Origin: Natronosalvus halobius
GTDB lineage: Archaea > Halobacteriota > Halobacteria > Halobacteriales > Natrialbaceae
Assembly: GCF_024138145.1 (NCBI RefSeq)
Contig: NZ_CP099997.1
Span: 1,426,001-1,490,000 of the forward strand
Length of the DNA: 64,000 nt
Reading direction: 5' to 3'
Shown in pieces: positions 51,923 through 60,123 of the stretch. The notes under the pieces were generated by a model. The model saw only the letters and a program-made list of their open reading frames with translations, was not told where the DNA came from and ran no database searches. Position 1 is the stretch's first letter. The number at the start of each line of letters is the position of its first letter. The translations under genes were made by a program, and so were the position numbers.

Positions 51923-52261
51923 TTACTCGCCCACCTGGGTCGGCGCGTCGGTGTCTGCGTCTCCTTTCGCATCCCCTTCCGTCTGGGCCGATTCATCCTC
52001 GTCGTCCGTTCCCTCCGGGTCGTCGATCGCCGCGTCGGCGAGAATCTGTTCGCCGTCGATCCCGTGCTCGTCGGCGATTGCGAGGAGGAGCGCCCGCTGT
52101 TCGGTGACGTTGTGGTCGAGTTTCGTCACCGTGTCGTGGGTGTGGTCGACTTCCTCCTCGAGGTGGATGATTCGCTGCTGGAGTTCCTGCACCTGCCGAT
52201 ACATGGCTTCCGCGCGATCCGAGAGGCTCTGGATCTTCTTGGCCGTACTGCCGAGTCCCAT
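51923..52261 (-). CDS. Coiled-coil protein, DUF5798-like
   Basis: A 112-residue protein beginning MGLGSTAKKIQSLSDRAEAMY. A long coiled coil (about residues 5-65) has a heptad pattern through the EEVDHTHDTV region. The tail is very acidic, a family look I recall as DUF5798 in Halobacteria. The function is unknown. The start ATG at 52261 gives the family N-terminus; longer frames run antisense to the next gene. Confidence 0.8.
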   Translation of the reverse strand: MGLGSTAKKIQSLSDRAEAMYRQVQELQQRIIHLEEEVDHTHDTVTKLDHNVTEQRALLLAIADEHGIDGEQILADAAIDDPEGTDDEDESAQTEGDAKGDADTDAPTQVGE

Positions 52262-52397
52262 ACCAGCCGATGCGAGCGCCAGCGGGTTGAGTGTTGTCTT
52301 CCGTCTCGCGGCGCGTACCCGCTTGCCCTCGTCTCTCGGTTCGCGTGAGGCTTCGACAATCGCCGCAGTTAAACGATCTGCCTTCGACCCCTCGAGC

Positions 52398-52811
52398 ATG
52401 CACGCACACCAGCGACCGCCCACGCTCGGGGTCGTCGCGGCGCTCACGTACGTGCTCGCCGCGCTCGCGCCCTACGTCCTCCTGGAGGTCGAGACGAGTG
52501 TCCTGGAGGTGTACTACGCCGCCGGGCTCGCTGGCCCGAACCTGCTCTCGCTGTTCGCGCTCGTCGCCGTCGTCCTCTTCGCGGCAGGGAGACAAACCAG
52601 GACCGAACCGGACCTGGTCGCCGGCGTGACGCTCGTCCTGGGACTGGTCCTGTTAGCCGTGACGGCCCTCTGGGCCGTTTCAGTCCCCGAAAGCGTCGTC
52701 TTCGAGCCCGGCGCCGACTGGTTCGTCTACCATCGCTGGCTCACGACTGCGATTTCGGCCGTGATTCCCGCTGCCGCCGTCTGGTACGCCAGGACGCTCG
52801 ATCTCGTCTGA
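52398..52811 (+). CDS. Four-helix membrane protein, DUF7548-like
   Basis: A 137-residue protein with four predicted membrane helices at about residues 10-32, 44-65, 74-94 and 112-132. Short acidic loops join them. Sequence memory suggests DUF7548. It is divergent from the coiled-coil gene with 136 bases between the starts. The role is unknown. Confidence 0.7.
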   Translation: MHAHQRPPTLGVVAALTYVLAALAPYVLLEVETSVLEVYYAAGLAGPNLLSLFALVAVVLFAAGRQTRTEPDLVAGVTLVLGLVLLAVTALWAVSVPESVVFEPGADWFVYHRWLTTAISAVIPAAAVWYARTLDLV

Positions 52812-52944
52812 CTCCGCCTGGGTTCGTTCTCACTGCTCGCGAACACGATTCAGCAGGCTGAAAACTATCGTCTCCGTCACAGTCTACCTGTTCTACCAAT
52901 ATTTCGACAGGAAAGCTTATGACGCGCTACTCGGGTTATCGGGT

Positions 52945-53265
52945 ATGGCACGTGACACTCCGGCAGCAGACGACGTACAGCACCACTCCACCCTCCCACA
53001 CCTCGTGACCATCGTCGGTCGCGGGGTCCCCTCGAATTTCGAGATTACGGTCGACGGCGACCTAGAGATGGTCGACGACGAACCCACTGAGTCGGCGACC
53101 GTCGTCTCGGGAAGCGGCGCCGAAGGTGCGGTCGACACCGGTGTCAGGCGGTTCCGATTCTCCGGGGAGATGGCGAACGTGCGCGTCGTTGACTGGAACG
53201 GAAACACTGCCCCCGAATCAACGAGCGTCCCGACGGTTCACGTCGATTACGGCGTCACGAACTGA
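52945..53265 (+). CDS. Hypothetical 106-residue protein
   Basis: A beta-rich acidic protein with LVTIVGRGVPSNFEITVDG near residue 20 and FRFSGEMANVRVVDWNG near 70. There is no membrane helix or cysteine. The pattern looks like a small beta-sandwich seen in haloarchaeal proteins of unknown role. A 24-base higher-order hexamer array follows just after its stop. Confidence 0.6.
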   Translation: MARDTPAADDVQHHSTLPHLVTIVGRGVPSNFEITVDGDLEMVDDEPTESATVVSGSGAEGAVDTGVRRFRFSGEMANVRVVDWNGNTAPESTSVPTVHVDYGVTN

Positions 53266-53296
53266 CCGTCTCGTTCCTTCGCACTATCGCGCAACC

Positions 53297-53398
53297 AGCG
53301 ACAGCGACGGCAATGGCAACGGGGACGGCAACGGCAACGGCAACGGGGACGGCAACGGCAACGGCAACGGGGACGGCAACGGCAACGGCAACGGCGAT
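53297..53398. repeat. Hexamer array with 24-base higher-order repeat
   Basis: Seventeen 6-base units, mostly GGCAAC. Every fourth unit is GGGGAC, giving a 24-base higher-order period repeated three times (from 53321). It starts with two AGCGAC units and ends in GGCGAT. Confidence 0.9.
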
Positions 53399-53503
53399 AC
53401 CAGGCCGTGACACACCCAGTCGCCGACCACCGGTAACAGCCTCGACCGACGCGATCACGACCGTAACGACTACGTCTCGAGAATTCGTCGCGGTCGGTAA
53501 CCC

Positions 53504-54082
53504 GTGTCCGACGCCGACTCGAACGACACCGATCCGTCACCCACCATCGACGACGAACTCCTCGCCCGCGCCCGGATCCACGCGCGAGACGTCGACATCG
53601 ACGTCGACTGGGACCGTCTCGAGTGGGACGTCTCGGCACGAGCGAAGCGTCGGGCGGGAGCCTGTCGCTGGCACGCGGACCGGGGGGTGGCGACCATCGT
53701 GCTCTCGCGCCGGGCCTACGAGGCCTATGACTGGGAGACCTTCGCCGCGGTCGTCCGCCACGAACTGGTCCACGCCTGGGAGTACCAGCGCTTCGGCGAG
53801 TCGGGTCACGGCGAGCGATTTCGTCGCGTTGCCGCCGAACTCGAGGCCCCACGTCACTGCCCCTCGTTCGCGGAACCGCGGTACGTCCTGCGCTGTCTGA
53901 ACGACGGTTGCGACTGGCGGGCACGTCGCCACCGCGCGTCGGCCCCCGTGACGACGCCCGAACGGTACCGCTGTGGGAACTGCGGGAGCGACTACGCCGT
54001 CGAGCACGCCGAGAGCGGTCGCCGCTGGACGACCGCGAGCGAGTACGGCGGCGCAAAGGCCGCACTCGGCGACGATTGGTAG
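53504..54082 (+). CDS. SprT-like zinc metalloprotease
   Basis: A 192-residue SprT-family protein. The zinc-protease motif HELVHAWEY lies near residue 86 with a distal histidine in GHGERF. C-terminal knuckles C-x4-C (CLNDGC) and CGNC near 131-168 form a zinc ribbon. SprT relatives (SPRTN/SprT) cleave DNA-bound proteins or act near transcription. It uses a GTG start at 53504, with no better ATG. Confidence 0.85.
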   Translation: MSDADSNDTDPSPTIDDELLARARIHARDVDIDVDWDRLEWDVSARAKRRAGACRWHADRGVATIVLSRRAYEAYDWETFAAVVRHELVHAWEYQRFGESGHGERFRRVAAELEAPRHCPSFAEPRYVLRCLNDGCDWRARRHRASAPVTTPERYRCGNCGSDYAVEHAESGRRWTTASEYGGAKAALGDDW

Positions 54083-54187
54083 CGAGAAAAGGGGGGCCCT
54101 CGGCGACGACTGATAATAGGAAAATCGATCCCGATCCTCGGCGTTCGATATTCGACAGACGGCGGACCAGGAGGGAATCCCGTACAG

Positions 54188-54195
54188 TTATTTAC
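54188..54195 (+). promoter_or_regulatory. TATA-like box of the CARF-like regulator gene
   Basis: TTATTTAC, 21-28 bases before the ATG at 54216, which supports that start over an upstream one. Confidence 0.45.
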
Positions 54196-54215
54196 TTGCC
54201 GTGGGCGGTCGTCGT

Positions 54216-55034
54216 ATGGACGTCGTCAAGCGCGTACACATCGTGCCCCTCGGCTACGAGTTCGACCGCGTCCTCGAGCCGATTTGCGACCAGCGGGCCG
54301 ACCTCGTCTACCTCCTCGAGCACCCGACGGACGATCCGGACCGGGTCGTCCCCGACTACCGCGAGGAACTCGTTTCGGACATCGAGTCGGCCGCAGCCAC
54401 GGTTCGTCGCCGCGAGTGCGATCTGACGGACGTCTACGCCGTCCTCGGGGAGGTGACGACCCTGGCCGACGAGCACGCGACCGATTCCGTCTCCGTGAAC
54501 GTCTCCGGCGGCGGCACCATCGCGGCCATCGGCGCGACCATGGCCTGCATGGACGTCTCGACCGACGCGACCGCCTACTACGTCGAGCCCGAGGACTACG
54601 CACACGATCCGACGACGATCCCGATCTCGAACGGGACCGCGGACGTCTACGGTCTCCCGACCTATCCAATCGAATCGCCCACCCGCGACCAGATCGCGAT
54701 CATGGGCTTTCTCGCCGATCCCGCGTCCTGGAACGGCTATCACGAGGAACGGACGACGCCACCGAAGAAGAAAGACTGCATCGAGTTCGCCCGGGACGTC
54801 GGCCTCTCGTTCATGGCCGACCGCGCCCCGCCGGAGTCCCACCCTGGCGGCGAGGACAAGGGCGCCTTTCGCGTCCTCGACACGCACGTCCTGGATCCCC
54901 TCGAAACCGACGGCTACGTCGAGATCGAAGCGGTGGGTCGTCGCCGCGTGATCACGCTCACCGATCAGGGCGAAAACGCGTACCGGGCGTTCAGGCACAA
55001 ACTCAAGTACGCCGAGAACTATCCTGGCGAGTGA
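54216..55034 (+). CDS. CARF-like (DUF6293) transcriptional regulator
   Basis: A 272-residue protein with an N-terminal CARF-type Rossmann fold (VHIVPLGYEFDRV at the start, VNVSGGGTIAAIGATMA near 95-111, the ligand-binding loop) and a C-terminal winged helix (about 200-272). I recall the family as HFX_2341/DUF6293. CARF domains bind cyclic oligoadenylate or related nucleotides in CRISPR defence, and here no CRISPR genes are nearby. A nucleotide-sensing role is inferred. Confidence 0.8.
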   Translation: MDVVKRVHIVPLGYEFDRVLEPICDQRADLVYLLEHPTDDPDRVVPDYREELVSDIESAAATVRRRECDLTDVYAVLGEVTTLADEHATDSVSVNVSGGGTIAAIGATMACMDVSTDATAYYVEPEDYAHDPTTIPISNGTADVYGLPTYPIESPTRDQIAIMGFLADPASWNGYHEERTTPPKKKDCIEFARDVGLSFMADRAPPESHPGGEDKGAFRVLDTHVLDPLETDGYVEIEAVGRRRVITLTDQGENAYRAFRHKLKYAENYPGE

Positions 55035-55125
55035 CGGCGGTTCCCGTCCTCTCCGACTGCTCGACGAGTGACGGTGACCCCCGTCCTCTCCATCTGCTCG
55101 ACGAGTCAGCGCGGTGAGTCCGGTT

Positions 55126-55383
55126 CTACTCGTCCGCCTGCCGAGTCACCGAACCGGCGCGGATCCAGGGAGCAGTGATGGCGACGTACCCAGCCGCCCC
55201 GCCGACGAGGAGCACGTAGAACGCCCACCTTGGCCAGGCCGTCTCGAGGAAGAGGAGCGCCAGGAAGACCGTCCAGAGGGTGAGAATGGCGAGATCCGCG
55301 AGAAGGCGGATCCAGCCGAGGACGAGCGTCCGATACGTTCGCGCGCCGTCGGTCGAGTCATGTCGTCGTGATGTGGTGGTCAT
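55126..55383 (-). CDS. Small two-helix membrane protein
   Basis: An 85-residue protein with helices at about residues 26-46 and 53-73, a basic Ser/Thr start and a short charged tail. The ATG at 55383 (MTTTSRRHDSTDG) is the only good start. It is 56 bases after the protease start region on the same strand, in the reverse order, so it is probably separate. No family was recognised. Confidence 0.6.
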   Translation of the reverse strand: MTTTSRRHDSTDGARTYRTLVLGWIRLLADLAILTLWTVFLALLFLETAWPRWAFYVLLVGGAAGYVAITAPWIRAGSVTRQADE

Positions 55384-55439
55384 TGGTAGTGGCTGCTCTC
55401 GTGGGCTGGTATGGTGTTGGTGTTGGCTTTGACGTGCGT

Positions 55440-56609
55440 TCAGAAGTGAAACCCATGCTGTTCGGTCAACTGATAGGCCGCGATACCCCAGACGTAACTC
55501 TGACCTGGCCACCAGGTTCGGGCGTTGTTGAAGCCCGCGACGAGGACGCTTCCGTCGTCACCGACCGGGTCGGCGTGAAAGCTCACCGACCCGCTGTCGC
55601 CGTCGGCCATGTCCGTCTCGTCGCCCCATCGCAGCTGGCCGCGCCGACACACCGAGCCGGTGAGACAGGAGACGGCGTCGATCCCCTGGATCTCGCCACT
55701 CGTCTGGCCGGTGAGCGCGCCGACCTTTTCGAGGGGTTCGTCACGGGCGACCAGGTCGGCCAGGCCGTATCGGGTGAATTGCCCCTGAATGTCGTACCGG
55801 CGGTCTCCTTCGATCGTGCTGCTCGGCCGATACGGACCCGTCGGTTCGATGGTTACGACGTCCGCAACCGGATAGCTCTCGGTGACCGTCCCGAGTTTCG
55901 TTCGTTGGCCGTTCTCGAATGGAAGCGAGACGGTCGCCCCACGCGCGTCCTTGACACCGTCGAACGCGTGGTGAGCGGTCGAAAAGTAGCGGGTATTGGA
56001 CCCGGGCTCGTACAGTGCCGGCCCGAGCGTGGCGATGCTCGTATCGGTCTCACAGGAGATGCCGGCCGGAACGAGCGTCGACGCCGGGTCGCGGGCTCGA
56101 CGGGGCTCGCGCTTGACGTCGTCCTCGAGGCCGTCCAGATTTCGAATGGTATCGACGTTGATCGACACGCCGTCGACCGCCCGATCGAGTACCTCGCGAA
56201 CGGTGTCGGCTTCGACGGATACCTCGACCGTGATCGTCGCACCACCGTCGTCGTACGTTCCCGGGACGACGGCGCTCCCGAGGTAGCCGGTGACCGTCGA
56301 CTCCGCGAGGAGTTCGTTGAGTTCGAACGCTTTAGCGACGCTCGCGTACCACGACGCCGGCACCGATCGCGTTCGGGTGTCGACGGACCACGGGTCGTCG
56401 GGATCCGTTCGAACGAGGGCCGTGACGACGGGAACCTCGCCGTCTGCCGCGGCGAGGAAGTCGTCGACGCCGAGGACGCGAGCCAGGCCGAGGCTGTACC
56501 CCGCCGCGACGAGCGTCCGGATGAACTCCCGCCGGTCCATGCCGCGAGCGACCCGCTCGCGGAGAGACGCCAGTCGCTGTTCGGTCGACCCGTCGGTATC
56601 AGGATTCAT
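55440..56609 (-). CDS. Tat-exported trypsin-like serine protease
   Basis: A 389-residue secreted protease. A twin-arginine signal DRREFIRTLVAAGYSLGLAR lies near residues 25-45. The chymotrypsin-like motifs include a histidine in TAHHAF near 212 and the nucleophile in GDSGSV near 340. The catalytic aspartate was not pinned down. Cysteines near 187 and 314-320 may form a disulfide. It likely degrades extracellular protein in high salt. The start ATG at 56609 (MNPDTDG) leaves a short N-region, the usual Tat layout. Confidence 0.78.
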   Translation of the reverse strand: MNPDTDGSTEQRLASLRERVARGMDRREFIRTLVAAGYSLGLARVLGVDDFLAAADGEVPVVTALVRTDPDDPWSVDTRTRSVPASWYASVAKAFELNELLAESTVTGYLGSAVVPGTYDDGGATITVEVSVEADTVREVLDRAVDGVSINVDTIRNLDGLEDDVKREPRRARDPASTLVPAGISCETDTSIATLGPALYEPGSNTRYFSTAHHAFDGVKDARGATVSLPFENGQRTKLGTVTESYPVADVVTIEPTGPYRPSSTIEGDRRYDIQGQFTRYGLADLVARDEPLEKVGALTGQTSGEIQGIDAVSCLTGSVCRRGQLRWGDETDMADGDSGSVSFHADPVGDDGSVLVAGFNNARTWWPGQSYVWGIAAYQLTEQHGFHF

Positions 56610-56971
56610 CGTGCCTCGAGAGACGAGCGTAGATGGCCCTCCAACGGGGAAAGCTAATTCTCCCGTACAGCGACAGGTCGAGTGCACAGATCGAACAATC
56701 CACACTTACCCACTAAATTGGTGTACTTGCGTGATTCCGGGGACACGCGTCGAACGTGTGCAACTGTGGCGGTGGTCACGAGGGTCGATCTCCGGAACCG
56801 ACCCCTGTCTCGCCCTCGTCTCGCCGTCACTTCGCGGGTCACCGGATCGTTCGGCTTACCCTACTCGACGACGCGCAGCGAGACTACTCCGAGGGATGCA
56901 ATACGGTATCACGAATTCCGCAACCGAGCGAAAGGGAAAACGGTTTTTCCCCCCTCCTCGCAGCATTTGCC
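56610..56971. other. Divergent intergenic region
   Basis: A 362-base gap between the protease (minus) and the carboxylase (plus). A short inverted repeat (ACACG and CGTGT at about 56741-56759) and an AT-richer stretch near 56890-56960 are the only features. No gene is supported. Confidence 0.45.
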
Positions 56972-58744
56972 ATGAACGTTCGTATCGGACCGGGTGCGTC
57001 CGACGAGGAGGTGTCGGCGATCGGGACGGCGCTGGCCGAGTACGTCGGAAACGAAGTCGAAGTGTACGTCGGGGACGGGGAGGAACCAGCCGTCGTCGTC
57101 TCGCCGCCGGATTCGAACTCGAGTTCGAGCGACGGCGACGGCGCTGCAGCCACCAATCAGGCTGTCGCCACGGCGTCCGCCGCGGCGGACGACCTCGGCC
57201 CGACCGAACGCGAGGAGAAACTCCTCGCAGAAATCGAGAAGATCCTGGAGGGAGGCCACGAAAAGTACAAGGAACAGTTACCCGAGGAAGGGAAACTGTT
57301 CGTCCGCGATCGAATCGACCTCTGGTTCGACGGCGAGAACAGCAAGTTCCTCTTCGAAGACGGGAAGTTCGCAGAGTTCGACGCGGACGACCGCCTCCCG
57401 GCAGACGCCCTGATTACGGGCGCGGCCACTTTCGAGGGCCGGGACCTGCACTTCATGGCCAACGACTACACCGTCAAGCGTGGATCGATGGCCGCTAAGG
57501 GTGTCGAGAAGTTCCTGCGTATGCAACAGCGCGCCCTGAAGACCGGTCAGCCGGTACTCTACCTGATGGACTCCTCTGGGGGGCGAATCGACCAGCAAAC
57601 CGGCTTCTTCGCCAACCGCGAGGGGATCGGCAAGTACTACTACAACCACTCGATGCTCTCGGGGCGGGTGCCGCAGATCTGCGTCCTGTACGGCCCCTGC
57701 ATCGCTGGAGCGGCCTACACCCCGGTCTTCGCCGACTTCACCATCATGGTCGAGGGGATGTCCGCGATGGCGATTGCCTCCCCACGGATGGTTCAGATGG
57801 TCACCGGTGAGGAGATCAGCATGCAAGAGCTCGGCGGCGCACAGGTTCACGCCAGCGAATCCGGGTCGGCCGACCTCGTGGCGACCGACGAGGAACACGC
57901 CCGGGAACTCGTTGCCCAACTGATCACCTATCTGCCCGACAACGCCGACGAACAGCCGCCGCAGATGGAGCCTCGATCCCCGTTGCAGAGTCCAGAGGGG
58001 ATCGACTCGATCATCCCACAGCACCCGAACCGTGGCTACGACATGGTCGACGTCATCGAGCGTGTCGTCGACGCGGGGAGCTACTTCGAGCTGAAACCCG
58101 ACTACGGCAAGGAGATCATCACCGCCTACGCCCGGATCGACGGCCGCCCCGTCGGCATCGTCGCCAACCAGCCAGCCCACCGCGCGGGAGCCATCTTCCC
58201 CGACGCCGCCGAGAAGGCCGCCGAGTTCATCTGGAAGTCCGACGCGTTCAACATTCCGCTGTTGTACCTGTGTGACACGCCCGGCTTCATGGCCGGTTCG
58301 CAAGTCGAGAAGGACGCCATCCTCGAGAAGGGGAAGAAGTTCATCTACGCCACCTCGTCGGCGACGGTCCCGAAACAGACGGTCATCGTCCGGAAGGCCT
58401 ACGGTGCGGGTATCTACGCGATGGGTGGCCCGGCCTACGACCCCGAGAGCATCATTGGCCTTCCGTCTGGCGAAATCGCCATCATGGGCCCCGAGGCGGC
58501 GATCAACGCCGTCTACGCCCGGAAACTGGCAGAGATCGACGACGAGGACGAGCGCGCCGAGGAGGAGGCACGCCTCCGCGAGGAGTACCGCGAGGACATC
58601 GACATCCACCGCATGGCCAGCGAGGTCGTCGTCGACGAAATCGTCCCGCCGAGTTCGCTCCGTGAGGAACTGGCCAACCGCTTCGCGTTCTACGAGGGCC
58701 TCGAGAAAGATCTGCCGAGCAAGAAACACGGCACGATTCTGTGA
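56972..58744 (+). CDS. Acyl-CoA carboxylase carboxyltransferase subunit
   Basis: A 590-residue biotin-dependent carboxylase beta subunit of the propionyl/acetyl-CoA type. The N-terminal ~45 residues (MNVRIGPGASDEEVSAIGTA) resemble an epsilon/PccX-type small subunit and are joined by a Ser/Asp linker. The carboxyltransferase core follows, with oxyanion glycines in LMDSSGGRID near residue 196 and GPCIAGAAYTPVF near 238, and CDTPGFMAG near 430. The biotin-carboxylase/BCCP partner is not in the window. The acyl substrate (propionyl or acetyl) is not decided. Confidence 0.88.
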   Translation: MNVRIGPGASDEEVSAIGTALAEYVGNEVEVYVGDGEEPAVVVSPPDSNSSSSDGDGAAATNQAVATASAAADDLGPTEREEKLLAEIEKILEGGHEKYKEQLPEEGKLFVRDRIDLWFDGENSKFLFEDGKFAEFDADDRLPADALITGAATFEGRDLHFMANDYTVKRGSMAAKGVEKFLRMQQRALKTGQPVLYLMDSSGGRIDQQTGFFANREGIGKYYYNHSMLSGRVPQICVLYGPCIAGAAYTPVFADFTIMVEGMSAMAIASPRMVQMVTGEEISMQELGGAQVHASESGSADLVATDEEHARELVAQLITYLPDNADEQPPQMEPRSPLQSPEGIDSIIPQHPNRGYDMVDVIERVVDAGSYFELKPDYGKEIITAYARIDGRPVGIVANQPAHRAGAIFPDAAEKAAEFIWKSDAFNIPLLYLCDTPGFMAGSQVEKDAILEKGKKFIYATSSATVPKQTVIVRKAYGAGIYAMGGPAYDPESIIGLPSGEIAIMGPEAAINAVYARKLAEIDDEDERAEEEARLREEYREDIDIHRMASEVVVDEIVPPSSLREELANRFAFYEGLEKDLPSKKHGTIL

Positions 58745-59076
58745 TCCGGGAGGTGCGTTCTGTGATCCGGTAGTCGGTCACTGATCACTCGATGCGTATT
58801 TCGACGCGCTGCTGAACGAGTGTGGGCGATGTTGATCGCCTACGAGTGTGGCCGATATCGACCTCCGAGTGTGGCCGACACCGATCGTTTGCGAATAGAG
58901 TCAATGCCGATTACCTGCGAGTACGACCGACTACGATTTCTCGAGCCTGTAGCATCCGCTTACTCGCCAGTAACTCGAACGTACGCCTGCCTCGAGACTC
59001 CATAACAATAGCCGGCTCCGCGGTAACGGGAGACGCTCTCGCTGGCTCATGCCGGTTCGATTCCGGCAGGGAGCGT
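58745..59076. other. Intergenic region with repeats and a tRNA-like arm
   Basis: A 332-base gap. Three diverged units starting CGAGTGTGG at 58817, 58843 and 58866 have a period of 23-26 bases. A TTCTGTGATCCGG word repeats near 58738 and 58758. A tRNA T-arm-like hairpin is at 59051-59067. No gene was recognised. Confidence 0.5.
58817..58885. repeat. Diverged tandem repeat, three units
   Basis: Units begin CGAGTGTGGGCGAT or CGAGTGTGGCCGA at 58817, 58843 and 58866. The periods are 26 and 23 bases, with a shared GATCG-like ending. Confidence 0.6.
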
Positions 59077-59442
59077 ATGTCCACGGACGGCCTTCGCGCC
59101 CGGGTCCAGCAGTCTCGTCGCCTTCGACTCGAGACGGCCCGAATGGACCGCCTCGAGACCATCCTCTGGCTAGTCGTCGCCGTCTCGCTCGTCGGCGACG
59201 TCGTCACGACGTTCGTCGGCCTCCAGCTCGGCCTCGCGGAGTCGAACCCCGTCGCCCGCGGGGTGATCGACAACTGGGGGCTCCTCGGGATGCTCGCGCT
59301 CAAGGCGGGCGCCGTCGCCATCGCACTCGCCTGCCGGACCGTCCTCGAACGAGCCTACCGACCGATCATCCCGGCGGCGCTGGCGCTGCCGTGGGTGATG
59401 GCCGTGGTACTCAACGTCTACCTGATCTCGTCGGTTCTCTGA
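59077..59442 (+). CDS. Small membrane protein, DUF5658-like
   Basis: A 121-residue protein with three to four helices and the conserved membrane-edge motif VGDVVTTFVGLQLGLAESNP, typical of DUF5658. The first ~25 residues are basic. A later start at about 59143 (MDRLETILWL) is possible. The function is unknown. It sits between the carboxylase and the GNAT pair. Confidence 0.7.
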   Translation: MSTDGLRARVQQSRRLRLETARMDRLETILWLVVAVSLVGDVVTTFVGLQLGLAESNPVARGVIDNWGLLGMLALKAGAVAIALACRTVLERAYRPIIPAALALPWVMAVVLNVYLISSVL

Positions 59443-59484
59443 GTCGATGGCGTGAGAGCAATGGGCTGAGGGCGCGGTAACCCT

Positions 59485-60123
59485 TCACCGACTTGCTTCG
59501 AGTGACACCATCGAGCGTCTGCTCGAGGGATCGTAACTCGCTCGCGTAATCGTGTACCGAATCGCGTCGGTCGGTTCGTCGACGGCCATCGTCCACCAGT
59601 TTCGGAGCCGACAGTTCCGGGTCCCGCCGAGGCGCTCGACGTACCGGTCGCAGGCTCGCAGCGAGCGCTCGTTGTCCGCCTGGACGAGCACCGAGACAAC
59701 CTCCAGGTCGAGGTGCTCGAACGCGAGGGTTACGAGCGCGTCGGCTCGTTCGCCCGAGTAGCCCCGGCCCCAGAAGCGTTCGCGGAGCCAGATTCCCAGG
59801 TCACCGGTTCGTTTCGTCCAGTCGACGCCGAGGCCGCAGGTGCCGGCGATGTCGCTGGTCCCCTCCTCGTCCTCGTCCACTCGCGGGCGTATCACGTAGT
59901 CCGCCGACCGCGATTCGTTCCAGGCACCCTCACGGCTCGCGAGGAACTCGAGAGTCTCGCCCGGCGTCTCGTGTGGATCCCAGGGCGTGTACCTCGTCAC
60001 GTCGCCGATGGCCGGATCCAACCCACAGATCCGGTAGTACGCGAGGGGGTCGACCGTCCCGCCCGAGAGGCGCTCCAGGAGGAGGCGGTCGGTTTCAATG
60101 GCGTCGGGAAAGAGGTGGCTCAT
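59485..60123 (-). CDS. GNAT acetyltransferase (RimJ-like), second of a pair
   Basis: A 212-residue GNAT of the RimJ/RimL type with TDRLLLERL near residue 11 and the acetyl-CoA loop RFWGRGYSGERA near 123. DNERSLRACDRYVERLGG near 154 closes the fold. It probably acetylates an amino acid, amine or N-terminus. Its start overlaps the stop of the first copy by four bases (ATGA), so the pair is co-translated. The two copies share the same layout and are likely an ancient duplication. Confidence 0.88.
   Translation of the reverse strand: MSHLFPDAIETDRLLLERLSGGTVDPLAYYRICGLDPAIGDVTRYTPWDPHETPGETLEFLASREGAWNESRSADYVIRPRVDEDEEGTSDIAGTCGLGVDWTKRTGDLGIWLRERFWGRGYSGERADALVTLAFEHLDLEVVSVLVQADNERSLRACDRYVERLGGTRNCRLRNWWTMAVDEPTDAIRYTITRASYDPSSRRSMVSLEASR

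Noticed and set aside
53297-53398. Gly-Asn repeat protein
   Set aside because: The frame with GN/GD repeats is not in frame with the upstream gene and lacks its own start.
56756-56971. Longer start for the carboxylase
   Set aside because: The added 72 residues lack family similarity and the composition resembles intergenic DNA. The ATG at 56972 starts the conserved N-terminus.
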